Below are positions 37,114-45,744 of a DNA stretch of 64,000 nucleotides, piece by piece. Each line of letters starts with the position of its first letter. Position 1 is the stretch's first letter. Both the position numbers and the translations under genes were made by a program. Source of the stretch: Pseudotabrizicola sediminis (lineage in GTDB: Bacteria; Pseudomonadota; Alphaproteobacteria; Rhodobacterales; Rhodobacteraceae); the NCBI RefSeq assembly GCF_004745575.1, contig NZ_RPEM01000008.1, positions 179,284-243,283 of the forward strand, given 5' to 3'. Under the pieces are notes generated by a model that was not told the DNA's origin, did not search any database, and worked only from the letters and a program-made list of their open reading frames with translations.

Positions 37114-38346
37114 ATGGCGCATGATGGCCAGACCCTGCCCCCCAATGTTTACGACGCCGAACCCATTCCCGAGGCAGCGCGGGCGGAAATCGAACGGTTG
37201 CTGAGCTCGGGTGACCTGTTCCGCTACACCGCTGCCAAGGATTCCCCCGTCAGCTTGCTGGAGCAAGAGTTTGCCGATCTGCTCGGCAGCCGTTATGCGC
37301 TTGCCGTGTCCTCCTGTTCCGCCGCGCTGTTCCTGTCGCTCAAGGCGCTGGATCTGCCGCGCGGGGCGCGCGTGTTGATCCCCGCCTTCACCTTCGCCGC
37401 TGTGCCTTCCGCCGTGGTCCACGCCGATTGCGTGCCGGTGCTGGTCGAGGTCGGCGACAGCTACCGCATTGATATGGCCGACTTCGAGGCAAAATTGCCA
37501 GAGGCGGCCGCCGTTCTGATCAGCCATATGCGCGGCCACACATCCGACATGGATGCCATCATGGCCCTGTGCGACGCCGCTGGCATCCCGGTGATCGAAG
37601 ATGCGGCGCATTCCTTGGGCACGCTCTGGTCCGGGCGCAATATCGGCACCATCGGCCGCGTCGGGTGCTTCAGTTTTCAGTCCTACAAGATGGTGAACGC
37701 GGGCGAAGGCGGCATCATGGTGACCGATGACCCGGAAATCGCGGCGCGCGCGGTGATCATGTCGGGCGCCTATGAGGAGAACTGGAAAAAGCATCCTGGT
37801 TTCCAGAACAGTTTTTGCGTCTGGCAGAACAAACTGCCGCTCTACAATCTGCGCATGCAGAACCTGTCGGCGGCGGTGATCCGGCCGCAGCTGCCGCTGA
37901 TCGCGCGGCGGGTGGCGGACGGGCGGCGCAATCACGACCATGTGGCGGCGGCGCTCAACGCCTGCGGGCTGCTGCGGGTGCCCCCTGCCCTGCCGCCAGA
38001 GCTGCGCGCGCCCGACTCGATCCAGTTCACACTGGCCGGGGACTGGAGCGATGCACAGGCGCTCCGGTTTCAGGCCGAGGCCAAGGCGCGCGGTGTATCG
38101 GTGCAGATCTTCGGCCTGTCCGAGGGGAATGCGCGCGCATTCTGGAACTGGCAGTTCCTTGGCGACGCGCCCGACCTACCGCTGACCCGCGCCATGCTGA
38201 TGCGGGCCTGTGACGTGCGCCTGCCCGCACGGTTGACGCTGCCGGAACTGGATTACATCGCCGACGCGCTGGTGGATGCTGCCCGGGCCGTCATGACAGG
38301 CGCAGGTCTGGTGCCAACCATGGCCATGCCGTCACCGCAGGCGTGA
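37114..38346 (+). CDS. DegT/DnrJ/EryC1/StrS family aminotransferase
   Basis: A 410-residue fold-type I PLP enzyme with Lys192 in SFQSYKMVNAGEGG and the preceding IEDAAHSLG. Family members make amino sugars (C3/C4 sugar aminotransferases) or act on AHBA-type precursors. No nucleotide-sugar, polysaccharide or antibiotic gene lies beside it, so its substrate is unclear. It is monocistronic behind a palindromic operator. Its last 56 bases overlap the end of the convergent LysR gene. Confidence 0.85.
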   Translation: MAHDGQTLPPNVYDAEPIPEAARAEIERLLSSGDLFRYTAAKDSPVSLLEQEFADLLGSRYALAVSSCSAALFLSLKALDLPRGARVLIPAFTFAAVPSAVVHADCVPVLVEVGDSYRIDMADFEAKLPEAAAVLISHMRGHTSDMDAIMALCDAAGIPVIEDAAHSLGTLWSGRNIGTIGRVGCFSFQSYKMVNAGEGGIMVTDDPEIAARAVIMSGAYEENWKKHPGFQNSFCVWQNKLPLYNLRMQNLSAAVIRPQLPLIARRVADGRRNHDHVAAALNACGLLRVPPALPPELRAPDSIQFTLAGDWSDAQALRFQAEAKARGVSVQIFGLSEGNARAFWNWQFLGDAPDLPLTRAMLMRACDVRLPARLTLPELDYIADALVDAARAVMTGAGLVPTMAMPSPQA

Positions 38347-39232
38347 CGATCCGGCTGCCGATCAGGCGGCGCAGATCCTGCGCCACCCGCCCCGGCACAT
38401 CGCCCATCACCCCGGCCCGGACCGACAGCGATATGCTGCGGGTCAGGGCCGCGCCGGGCAAAGGCTGCACCTCGACCGCATCCAGAAACCGCGCCGCATG
38501 GTGCAGCGCCAGCGGCGTCAGGATCGTCCAGCCCGCACCTTGCGCGACCAGCGCCAGAATGGCGTGATAGCTGTCCAGCTCGAACCGCACCTGCGGGCGC
38601 TGGTTGGCGCGGGCCAGATGGCCGGCGATCTGGCGCCCCATCAGGTGGCGGGCGGAATAAAGGATCAGCGGCACCTCGGCAGTGGATTTCGGGCGCACCG
38701 CCACAAAGGGTTCGGTCAGAATCGGATGCACCTCGCGCCAGCCGCCATCAGTGCCCTCGGACCCCAGCTCTGCTGCCACCGCCAGATCCAGCGCCCGCGC
38801 CTCCAGCTTGTCCAGCAAACGATGGCTGGCCCCGGTTTCCAAAAGAAAGCGGCACTCGGCCATCTCCTGCGCCAGGCCCGACAGAAGGGCGGGCGTCACC
38901 TCGGCATCCAGATCCTCGATCATGCCAAGGCGCAACGTTGTAAGCCGGGCCATATCGGCACGGGCCAGGTCGGCGCGGGCTTCGGCTTCGGTGTTCAGGA
39001 TCACCTGCGCATGGCGGCGGAACAGGTGGCCCCCCGGGGTCAGCGCAAAGGGGCGGGCAGCGCGGTCGAACAGCGTGGCCCCCAGCGTCGCCTCAATCGC
39101 TGCAAGCTGCTGGCTGACCGCCGGGGGCGATACCCCCAGCCGCCGCGCGGCGGCAGAAATGGTGCCTTCTTCCGCGACGGCCAGAAAGACCTCGATCCCC
39201 CACAGGGTGACGCGGGTCTGGGGGTCTGCCAT
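38291..39232 (-). CDS. LysR family transcriptional regulator
   Basis: A 313-residue LysR regulator with the N-terminal HTH at about residues 10-70 (VFLAVAEEGTISAAARRLGVSPPAVSQQLAAIEATLGATLF) and the periplasmic-binding-like sensor domain after residue 90. No divergently transcribed target gene exists, because phaR upstream is on the same strand. The C-terminus overlaps the DegT gene. The position between DegT and phaR gives little hint of its ligand. Confidence 0.9.
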   Translation of the reverse strand: MADPQTRVTLWGIEVFLAVAEEGTISAAARRLGVSPPAVSQQLAAIEATLGATLFDRAARPFALTPGGHLFRRHAQVILNTEAEARADLARADMARLTTLRLGMIEDLDAEVTPALLSGLAQEMAECRFLLETGASHRLLDKLEARALDLAVAAELGSEGTDGGWREVHPILTEPFVAVRPKSTAEVPLILYSARHLMGRQIAGHLARANQRPQVRFELDSYHAILALVAQGAGWTILTPLALHHAARFLDAVEVQPLPGAALTRSISLSVRAGVMGDVPGRVAQDLRRLIGSRIVTPAVTAWPWLAPDLRLS

Positions 39233-39237
39233 GATGT

Positions 39238-39798
39238 TTACAGCTTGGAGAGTTTCTTTTGCAGCTCGGCCAGCTGCTTCTTGATCTGGGCCAGATCCTC
39301 GGCGCTGGTGGCGTCCTCTTTGTCCGGTTCGGGGCCGGAGGCCGAGCCGGGCCAGCCGGGAACCCCGCTCATCATCGTTTTCATGAAGGCTTCCTGCTGC
39401 TTGCGCATCAGATCAAACCCGGGCATCGCGGCCATCGGGTTGGGCAGCACGCCAAGGTTGCCCATCATCTTGGACTGGCCTTCACGCAGCATCTCGAAGC
39501 TGGCGGCAAGGAACTGGGGCACCACGGAATGGACATTGGTGGTGTAGCTGCGCACAAGGTCGGTCAGCACGGCAATGGGCAGGACGTTTTCACCCTTGGA
39601 TTCATGCTCGGCCACGATCTGCAGCAGATACTGGCGGGTCAGGTCGTCGCCGGATTTGAGGTCTACGATCTGCACCTCGCGGCCCGCGCGGATGAAACCG
39701 GCGATATCCTCCAGCGTCACGTAATCCGAGGTCTCGGTATTATACAGGCGGCGGCTGGCGTAGCGTTTAATCAGCAGCGGCTTGTCGGTATCGGCCAT
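39238..39798 (-). CDS. phaR: polyhydroxyalkanoate synthesis repressor PhaR
   Basis: The 186-residue PhaR binds PHB granules and DNA, repressing phasin and PHA genes until polymer forms. The N-terminal PHB/PHA accumulation DNA-binding domain (LLIKRYASRRLYNTETSDYVTLEDIAGFI, residues 7-35) and the following PHB regulator region (FLAASFEMLREGQSKMMGNL) are clear. The Met/Pro-rich middle and a C-terminal coiled coil (AEDLAQIKKQLAELQKKL) complete it. GGGAGGG precedes the start. A near-match to its own binding motif lies 20 bases upstream. Confidence 0.93.
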   Translation of the reverse strand: MADTDKPLLIKRYASRRLYNTETSDYVTLEDIAGFIRAGREVQIVDLKSGDDLTRQYLLQIVAEHESKGENVLPIAVLTDLVRSYTTNVHSVVPQFLAASFEMLREGQSKMMGNLGVLPNPMAAMPGFDLMRKQQEAFMKTMMSGVPGWPGSASGPEPDKEDATSAEDLAQIKKQLAELQKKLSKL

Positions 39799-39819
39799 GG
39801 CCACCCTCCCCTGAGGTTT

Positions 39820-39831
39820 TTGCACGTGCAG
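39820..39831. promoter_or_regulatory. probable PhaR autoregulatory site
   Basis: On the minus strand the sequence reads CTGC-ACGT-GCAA, one base from the TGC-rich PhaR consensus CTGC-N3/4-GCAG, 22 bases before the phaR start. It contains the palindrome TGCACGTGCA and shares CACGTGCAG with the phaC-phaZ intergenic site. Confidence 0.5.
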
Positions 39832-40093
39832 AGAAGTTTACGCAGCCCGGAACCAAAAGGAAAGCCTGACAGTGGTGCCTTGGGATACCCCCGGCGTTGC
39901 AAGGTGTAGGATTTTTTGAAATCAACAGGTTGGCCCGGGACCGTTTCGGAAAATTAAACGAATGGCGGATGGGCCGGGCCGGTGTGGGGGGCCAGCCCCC
40001 GTCGTTGCGCGACTCCCCCCGGGGTATTTGCAGACGAAAAAATGCTGCAGGACGCAACCTTGGCAGCGCGGCGCGGCACCCTTGCGGCATAAC

Positions 40094-40123
40094 AAAAAGG
40101 CGGGCCCCGAAGGACCCGCCTTT
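40094..40123 (-). terminator. phaP terminator
   Basis: On the minus strand AAAGGCGGGTCC and GGGCCCGCCTTT pair around TTCG and are followed by a T-run (plus-strand AAAAA at 40094-40098). It lies 113 bases after the phaP stop. Confidence 0.8.
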
Positions 40124-40235
40124 CGCTGTTCTGCGCCCAGGGAGGAGGTGTGCGCAAAGCAGCGTCGATCAAAACCGATCAGAACTGGTACGACAGTCAC
40201 GATCCGGCCCGGACGGCCGGATCAGGGTCTGACGA

Positions 40236-40685
40236 TCACTTGGCAGCAGAAGCTGCTTTCTTGGCGGCGACGGTCACGTCCGACGTGGCCTTCTTCACGG
40301 CAGCGGTCGCGTCTTCCGACATGTCCTTGCCAGCAGCCAGCATCAGCTCGACCGTTTCCATCTGCACTTTTTTCGCGACTTCTGCGAAAGCGGCCAGATT
40401 TTCAGCAGCCATTTCGGCAGCGGCCGAAGCGAAATCGGTCACCGATTTGGAATAATCGGTCGGTTCGGTTTTGGCCTTGGACACGTCAGCCATTTTGGCG
40501 ATGGTGTCTTTGGTCCATTTGGCGGTGATCTCGGTCGACTTTTCAGCAGCTTCCAGAGCCACTTTCGACATCTTCTCGGCCAGAGCAGCCTGAGTTTTGA
40601 AGGCGTTCTGCATCGCGGACGAGTCAACCGGGAAGGAAGCCATCATGTCCTGCATCACTTTTGCGAAATCTGGGGTCTTGGTCAT
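40236..40685 (-). CDS. phaP: phasin (PHA granule surface protein)
   Basis: The 149-residue amphipathic helical phasin coats PHB granules and limits their size. The FAKVMQDMMASFPVD N-terminus, the Ala/Lys-rich coiled region (KTQAALAEKMSKVALEAAEKS) and the poly-Ala/Lys end fit the phasin_2 family of alphaproteobacteria. AGGAG precedes the ATG. Its promoter carries two PhaR boxes, one inside the -35/-10 spacer, so expression should rise when PhaR is titrated by polymer. Confidence 0.92.
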   Translation of the reverse strand: MTKTPDFAKVMQDMMASFPVDSSAMQNAFKTQAALAEKMSKVALEAAEKSTEITAKWTKDTIAKMADVSKAKTEPTDYSKSVTDFASAAAEMAAENLAAFAEVAKKVQMETVELMLAAGKDMSEDATAAVKKATSDVTVAAKKAASAAK

Positions 40686-40735
40686 TGGGTCATCTCCTGA
40701 TTGGCCGGAGGGTCCGACCTGTTTTCCATGACGTC

Positions 40736-40783
40736 AATATACATGCTGCACTGCAGCATTTCAACCATTTTTCTGCAATGCAG
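40736..40783 (-). promoter_or_regulatory. phaP promoter with two PhaR boxes
   Basis: On the minus strand TTGAAA (plus 40759-40764), a 17-base spacer and TATATT (plus 40736-40741) form a near-consensus sigma-70 promoter. TGCTGC-ACT-GCAGCA at 40744-40758 fills the spacer. A second site, CTGC-AAT-GCAG at 40773-40783, lies 8 bases upstream of the -35. Both match the CTGC-N3/4-GCAG sites described for Paracoccus and Rhodobacter PhaR. Confidence 0.85.
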
Positions 40784-40820
40784 CATTTTTCAGAGCCGGG
40801 TCAAGCTAACCCGTTGGCCG

Positions 40821-42626
40821 TCAATCATTTCCGGCGACCACTCTTGCCGTTACGTAAGTTCCCGGCGCGTCGCAGAGCACAGGATTGGTCGAATCGCCCG
40901 GGATACGGGCGGGAATCAGTTTGCCCGACCGCTCTTTCAACCATGCGCCCCAGCGAGGCCACCAGCTGCCCTTGGTAAAGGACGCCCCCGCTTTCCAGTC
41001 TTCCGGCGCGCCGGCAAGCGGGGCGTCAGAGGTGTAATGGCCGTACTTGTCCTTTGACGGCGGGTTGATGATTCCGGCGATATGGCCCGATTCCGACAGA
41101 ATGAAGGTTTTGTCCCCGGACCCCATCTGCTTGATGCTGTTGAAGCTGCCGCGCCAATGCGCGATGTGATCGGTCTCGCAAGCGATGGCACACAGCGGCA
41201 CCTTGACTCCCGACAGGCTGACCGGCTCGCCAAACACCGGGAAGGTGCCCTTTGCAAAACCGTTGCCCTGACAGAGGCCCCGCAGGTATTCCACCGCCAT
41301 GGTGGCGGGCAGGTTGGTGCCGTCGCCGTTCCAGAACAACAGATCAAAGGCGGGCGGGGCTTCGCCCATCATGTAGCTTTTGATCGCGGGCTGATAGATC
41401 AGGTCGTTGGACCGCAGAAAGCTGAAGGTGCGGCCCATGAAGAACTTCGACAGGATGCCATCCTTGGCCGACTGCCGTTCGATCCCATCGACGAAATCAT
41501 CCTCAAGAAACACCCCGACCTCGCCCGGATCGGAAAAATCGGCCAATGTGGTGAAGAAGCTGGCCGATTTCACCGAAGTGTCGCCCGCCCGGTCCAGATG
41601 CGCCAGCGTCAGGCCCAGAGTGGTGCCCGCGATGCAATAGCCCACAGTGTTGATTTGCTTCTGCCCAGTGATGCGCCGCACCTCGGCCATGGCGCGCAGG
41701 TAACCGTCGCGGATATAGTCATCCATGCTGGTATCGGCATAGGACGCGTCCGGGTTGACCCATGACACGACAAACAGGGTGAACCCCTGATCCACGATCC
41801 ATTTGATCAGCGAATTGGCGGGCTTCATATCCATGATGTAGAATTTGTTGATCCACGGCGGGAAAATCAGCAACGGCGTAGCATGCACATTTTCGGTGCT
41901 GGGCGCATACTGGATCAGCTCCAGCATCCGGTTGCGGTACACGACCGAACCGGGGGTGGTGGCAATGTTCCGCCCGATCTCGAAGGCCTGCGGGTCGGCC
42001 AGCGTGACCAGCACGTCGCCATTGTTGGCCTCGATATCGCGGACCAGATTTTCAAGGCCCTGCACCAGGCTCATCCCGTCGGTGGCCACGGCCTTTTCCA
42101 ACGCATCGGGGTTGGTGCCCAGAAAGTTGGTGGGCGAGAACATGTCGATGATCTGCTTGGTGAAGTATTCGACGCGGCGGCGGTCGGTGGATTCCAGCTT
42201 GTCCAGATCGCCGATGGCATTGGTCATCGCCTCGGCATTCATCAGATATTGCTGTTTGATGTAGTTGAAGGCCGGATGAGTCTCCCACAGCGGGTTAGAG
42301 AATCGGCGGTCTTTCGGGGTGGGGTCGGCAGGGGCCTTCAGCTCACCCGACAAAAGCGCCTGCTGCGCATCGACATAATGCTTCAAACTTTTGCCCCAGA
42401 AGCTGATCTGCTGTTCCAGGATTTTTGACGGATTTTGCATCATTTCGGCCACATAAGCGGCTGCGGCCTTCATATAAACGTCATTCGAGGGGCCAGAAAG
42501 GGCGCTGTCGGCCTGTTTGCGATGCGCAAGCGCCGTCATCAGACGTTGGGAAAGCTCTTCGACCCGTGCCAGATTGGCCTGCATCCTCTCCAACTTTGGT
42601 GCTGGATCATTGTCATCAGTTGTCAT
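40821..42626 (-). CDS. phaC: class I poly(3-hydroxyalkanoate) synthase
   Basis: The 601-residue synthase polymerises (R)-3-hydroxybutyryl-CoA. The N-terminal PhaC_N domain (about 100-275, with FNYIKQQYL and TPGSVVYRNRMLELIQY) is followed by the alpha/beta-hydrolase catalytic domain: lipase-box Cys331 in GYCIAGTTLG, Asp in CETDHIAHW and His in ESGHIAGIINPP. Length and motifs fit class I enzymes, which need no PhaE/PhaR partner. phaA and phaB are not in this window. Confidence 0.96.
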   Translation of the reverse strand: MTTDDNDPAPKLERMQANLARVEELSQRLMTALAHRKQADSALSGPSNDVYMKAAAAYVAEMMQNPSKILEQQISFWGKSLKHYVDAQQALLSGELKAPADPTPKDRRFSNPLWETHPAFNYIKQQYLMNAEAMTNAIGDLDKLESTDRRRVEYFTKQIIDMFSPTNFLGTNPDALEKAVATDGMSLVQGLENLVRDIEANNGDVLVTLADPQAFEIGRNIATTPGSVVYRNRMLELIQYAPSTENVHATPLLIFPPWINKFYIMDMKPANSLIKWIVDQGFTLFVVSWVNPDASYADTSMDDYIRDGYLRAMAEVRRITGQKQINTVGYCIAGTTLGLTLAHLDRAGDTSVKSASFFTTLADFSDPGEVGVFLEDDFVDGIERQSAKDGILSKFFMGRTFSFLRSNDLIYQPAIKSYMMGEAPPAFDLLFWNGDGTNLPATMAVEYLRGLCQGNGFAKGTFPVFGEPVSLSGVKVPLCAIACETDHIAHWRGSFNSIKQMGSGDKTFILSESGHIAGIINPPSKDKYGHYTSDAPLAGAPEDWKAGASFTKGSWWPRWGAWLKERSGKLIPARIPGDSTNPVLCDAPGTYVTARVVAGND

Positions 42627-42646
42627 GTCAGTCTTTCCCCCCTAAC

Positions 42647-42664
42647 CTGCCCACGTGCAGCATA
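42647..42664. promoter_or_regulatory. TGC-rich inverted repeat between phaC and phaZ
   Basis: CTGC-CCACGT-GCAG is at 42647-42660. On the minus strand it overlaps a TATGCT (plus 42659-42664) that could be the phaC -10. The 6-base spacer is longer than the 3-4 of the PhaR consensus, but the CACGTGCAG half is identical to the site before phaR. It could control both divergent genes. Confidence 0.5.
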
Positions 42665-42729
42665 ACGTCGCCTGACTGGGGGGGAAAGCGACGAATTGCC
42701 GGGGCACCTGGCCCGGAATGGAGACGCAG

Positions 42730-44043
42730 ATGAAATACATGACCACGTACGACATGATGGAAACGGCCCGCAACACCAATGCCTGGATGGGGGCAACGGC
42801 GCGGGCGATGGCGTCTTATCCGGTGTTCGCCCTGTCGATGAACCCGCTGCTGCCCCTGATGGCCGCCTGGGGTGAGGTGACCGAGCGCACCTTTGACCGC
42901 ATGATCGCCAAGCCCGACTGGGGCATCCGGTCGATCGTGGGGGCCGACGGCACCGATCATCTGGTCGATGTAACCCCGGTGGTGGAACGGCCCTTTGGCA
43001 ACCTGATCCAGTTTGTCGTGCGCCGGCGCGCGCCGATGCAGCGCCGCGTGCTGCTGGTGGCGCCGATGTCGGGCCATTACGCCACCCTTCTGCGGTCCAC
43101 GGTCCTGTCGCTGCTGCCCGATTGTGATGTCTACATCACCGATTGGCACAATGCGCGCGACATCCCTGTCAGCGCCGGCAAATTCGATATTGAAGATTAC
43201 ACGCTGTATCTGGCCGATTTCATGCGCGAGCTGGGGTCGGATCTGCATGTCATCGCGGTGTGTCAGCCGGTGCCGCTGACGCTGGCCGCAACCGCCTATC
43301 TGGCGGCAGAAGACCCAAGCGCGCAGCCGCGCAGTTTGACCCTGATCGGCGGGCCGGTGGACCCCGATGCCGCCGCGACCGAGGTCACCGATTTTGGCCG
43401 CCGTGTCACGATGGGGCAGCTGGAGCACCTGGCAATCCAGCGCGTCGGCTTCAAATCCAAGGGCGCGGGGCGGCTGGTCTATCCGGGGCTGTTGCAGTTG
43501 CAAAGCTTCATCACCATGAACGGCGAGCGGCATTCCAAGGCGTTCAGCGAACAGATCATGCGCGTGGCGCGCGGCGAGGCGTCGGATCATGACGCGCACA
43601 ACCGGTTCTACGACGAATATCTGGCCGTGATGGACATGACGGCTGAGTTTTACCTCTCGACGGTGGAGCGGATCTTCAAGAACCGCGAGATTGCGAAAAA
43701 CGAATTCGTGGTCGCCGGGCGCAAGGTCGATTTCGGCGCGATCACCGATGTGGCGGTCAAGATCGTGGAGGGTGCGAATGACGATATTTCCGCGCCCGGC
43801 CAGTGCCTTGCGGCGCTGGATCTGCTGACGAACCTGCCCGACTCCAAAAAGGCCGCGCATCTGGAACCCGGCGCGGGGCATTACGGGATCTTTGCGGGCA
43901 AATCCTGGCGGCTGAACATCCGACCGCTGGTGCTGGCCTTTATCGACGCAAATTCCGATGCGCCAAAGTCGGCCAAGGGTAACAAGACCCCTTCGGCACA
44001 GCCGGACCAAGGGGAAAACGTGATCAACCTCGCGTCAGCGTAG
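42730..44043 (+). CDS. phaZ: intracellular PHA depolymerase
   Basis: The 437-residue intracellular PhaZ mobilises stored PHB. Cys178 in VIAVCQPVPL is the nucleophile (Cys183 in the Cupriavidus enzyme), and the DWHNARDIPVSAGKFDIEDY block is diagnostic. The start is the second ATG: GGAGACGCAG precedes it, exactly as in the DUF1428 gene, and the first ATG is inside that site. It is divergent from phaC. Its 3' end overlaps the end of the next, convergent gene by 9 bases. Confidence 0.93.
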   Translation: MKYMTTYDMMETARNTNAWMGATARAMASYPVFALSMNPLLPLMAAWGEVTERTFDRMIAKPDWGIRSIVGADGTDHLVDVTPVVERPFGNLIQFVVRRRAPMQRRVLLVAPMSGHYATLLRSTVLSLLPDCDVYITDWHNARDIPVSAGKFDIEDYTLYLADFMRELGSDLHVIAVCQPVPLTLAATAYLAAEDPSAQPRSLTLIGGPVDPDAAATEVTDFGRRVTMGQLEHLAIQRVGFKSKGAGRLVYPGLLQLQSFITMNGERHSKAFSEQIMRVARGEASDHDAHNRFYDEYLAVMDMTAEFYLSTVERIFKNREIAKNEFVVAGRKVDFGAITDVAVKIVEGANDDISAPGQCLAALDLLTNLPDSKKAAHLEPGAGHYGIFAGKSWRLNIRPLVLAFIDANSDAPKSAKGNKTPSAQPDQGENVINLASA

Positions 44044-44742
44044 GATCATCGGGCCGGATAGAAAGCCCTCGATCGCCGTGGTGACGGCATCGGGGGCCTC
44101 CAGCATCGGCAGGTGGCCCGCGCCGTCAATGCGTTTCAACACCGATGACGGCATCAGATCACGCGCGAATTCCTGACGGCGCAGCGGCAGCAGGGTGTCG
44201 GCGCTGCCCGCCAGCAACAGCGCAGGCACGGTGGCGCGGCGCAGGGTGCGTTGCTGGTCGGGGCGGCGCTGCAAGGCGCGGCACTGGCGCAGATAGACAC
44301 CCTCCCCCAGCCCCAACGCCATATCCTGCATCAGGGCCAGAACGGCGGCACGGTCGGGCGTATCGGCCAAAGCGCTGACCGGCACATCCTCGGCAATCGC
44401 AGCTTTCAACCGGCCCGATTGCGCGGCCACCATCCGGGCTTCGCGGGTTGCGGCCATCTGCGGGGCCTCGGCCAGCGGATCGGTGGCCAGCAGCACGATA
44501 TGTGTCACCCGGTCCGGCGCACGGCGCAGAATATCCAGCGCCACAACACCCCCCAGACCATGCCCTACCAGCGCAAAGCGCGCAGGCGCTTGGCGCAGGG
44601 CATCCTCGCTCATCCTTTCGACATTGTCCTGTACCGGCAGATAGATCTGCGCCGCATGGCGCAGCCCAAGTGCCACGATCTGTGGCAGGAAGGCACGGGC
44701 ATCCTGCATCAGGCCGGGGATGAACAGGATGGGGTCTGGCAT
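44035..44742 (-). CDS. alpha/beta hydrolase
   Basis: A 235-residue alpha/beta hydrolase with nucleophile elbow VGHGLGG, a late Asp region (LLAGSADTLLP) and catalytic His in DGAGHLPMLEAPD. IPGLMQDARAFLPQI near the N-terminus gives the oxyanion loop. AAAGG is seven bases before the selected Met; a Met codon just before it is equally possible. It could be a PHA-related esterase or 3-hydroxybutyrate oligomer hydrolase because it ends in phaZ, but this is inference. Confidence 0.8.
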   Translation of the reverse strand: MPDPILFIPGLMQDARAFLPQIVALGLRHAAQIYLPVQDNVERMSEDALRQAPARFALVGHGLGGVVALDILRRAPDRVTHIVLLATDPLAEAPQMAATREARMVAAQSGRLKAAIAEDVPVSALADTPDRAAVLALMQDMALGLGEGVYLRQCRALQRRPDQQRTLRRATVPALLLAGSADTLLPLRRQEFARDLMPSSVLKRIDGAGHLPMLEAPDAVTTAIEGFLSGPMILR

Positions 44743-44860
44743 CATTCTGCCTTTTGACAACGGAAGGCTGACTCAGGGACGAGGTTTGAAAACTGCAATG
44801 TATCGACCGAAGATCGGGTAACAGGCCCCGCAAAGGTTGGAAATTGGAAAGAAACAGCGA

Positions 44861-45619
44861 TCATGCCTGCCCTCCATTCAGGATATCCGTAATCGCCTGC
44901 GGGATCATCGCCAGACAGTCCGGCGCGGAAAAGCGGTGATCTGCGCCCTTGACCAGGGTCAGCCGCATATCGGGGCTGGTGGCGTGATCCAGCAGGCGCA
45001 GCGCCACCGAGGGCGGCACATCGCTATCAGCAGTGCCTTGCAACAGCCTGACCGGAAACGGCAAATCCAAAGCGTCGCGCAGGACCAGACGACCGCGCCC
45101 TTCCTCAATCAGCCTTCGGGTGATGATATAGGGCTGGTCGGCGTATTCTGACGGCAGCTCTACCCGGCCCACGCTGTCCAGCATCTGGCGCTGCGCGTCA
45201 GAGAACCCGGCCCACATGCTGTCTTCGGTAAAATCGGGCGCGGCGGCGATGCCGACCAGCCCAGCCACCCGCTGCGGGATGGCCTTTGCCACCAAAAGCG
45301 CGATCCAGCCGCCCATCGACGAGCCCACAAGGATCTGGGGCCCGGCGGTCAGCTGGGTCACGGCGACCAGAGCATCCTCAAACCAATCGCCGATCGCGCC
45401 ATCAAGAAACGCGCCCGAGGACTGGCCATGACCGGAATAGTCAAACCGCAGGAACGCGCGGCCCTGCTGCGCCGCCCAGTCTTGCAAAAACAATGCCTTG
45501 GTGCCGGACATGTCCGATTTGAACCCGCCCAGGAAGACCACACCCGGCCCCTGCCCTGCCAGGTGGTGATAGGCGATGCGCCGGTCTTGCGGCGTGGTCA
45601 GAAATTCCGGCTGTGTCAT
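44861..45619 (-). CDS. alpha/beta hydrolase (serine aminopeptidase type)
   Basis: A 252-residue alpha/beta hydrolase with [19 protein letters not shown] near the start, nucleophile GSSMGGW, Asp in GTADSDVPP and His in GADHRFSAP. The [13 protein letters not shown] block is typical of the alphaproteobacterial YqiA/ABHD10-like group (mycophenolic-glucuronide or palmitoyl-thioesterase type), whose bacterial role is unsettled. GGAGGA precedes the ATG. It is divergent from thrS. Confidence 0.82.
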   Translation of the reverse strand: MTQPEFLTTPQDRRIAYHHLAGQGPGVVFLGGFKSDMSGTKALFLQDWAAQQGRAFLRFDYSGHGQSSGAFLDGAIGDWFEDALVAVTQLTAGPQILVGSSMGGWIALLVAKAIPQRVAGLVGIAAAPDFTEDSMWAGFSDAQRQMLDSVGRVELPSEYADQPYIITRRLIEEGRGRLVLRDALDLPFPVRLLQGTADSDVPPSVALRLLDHATSPDMRLTLVKGADHRFSAPDCLAMIPQAITDILNGGQA

Positions 45620-45744
45620 GGCATCCTCCGTCCCCGACCTTCTACGCGAGGGTTGTTGACTTTGCCAAGCGACGGACGCAAAACCGCGCGGATATAACCC
45701 GCAACCGGGCGTTTCGTAGGCGCCAAAACGACGAGGAGGCCGAT

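Larger units (their letters stand above)
39799..40235. other. gene-free 437-base stretch between phaR and phaP
   Basis: Apart from the phaR leader and the phaP terminator it holds no gene with a plausible start and ribosome site. It contains GGGGTATTTG (40021-40030), related to the REP-like element after valS, and a GGGGGCCAGCCCCC-like dyad around 39987. The rest shows nothing recognisable. Confidence 0.5.
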
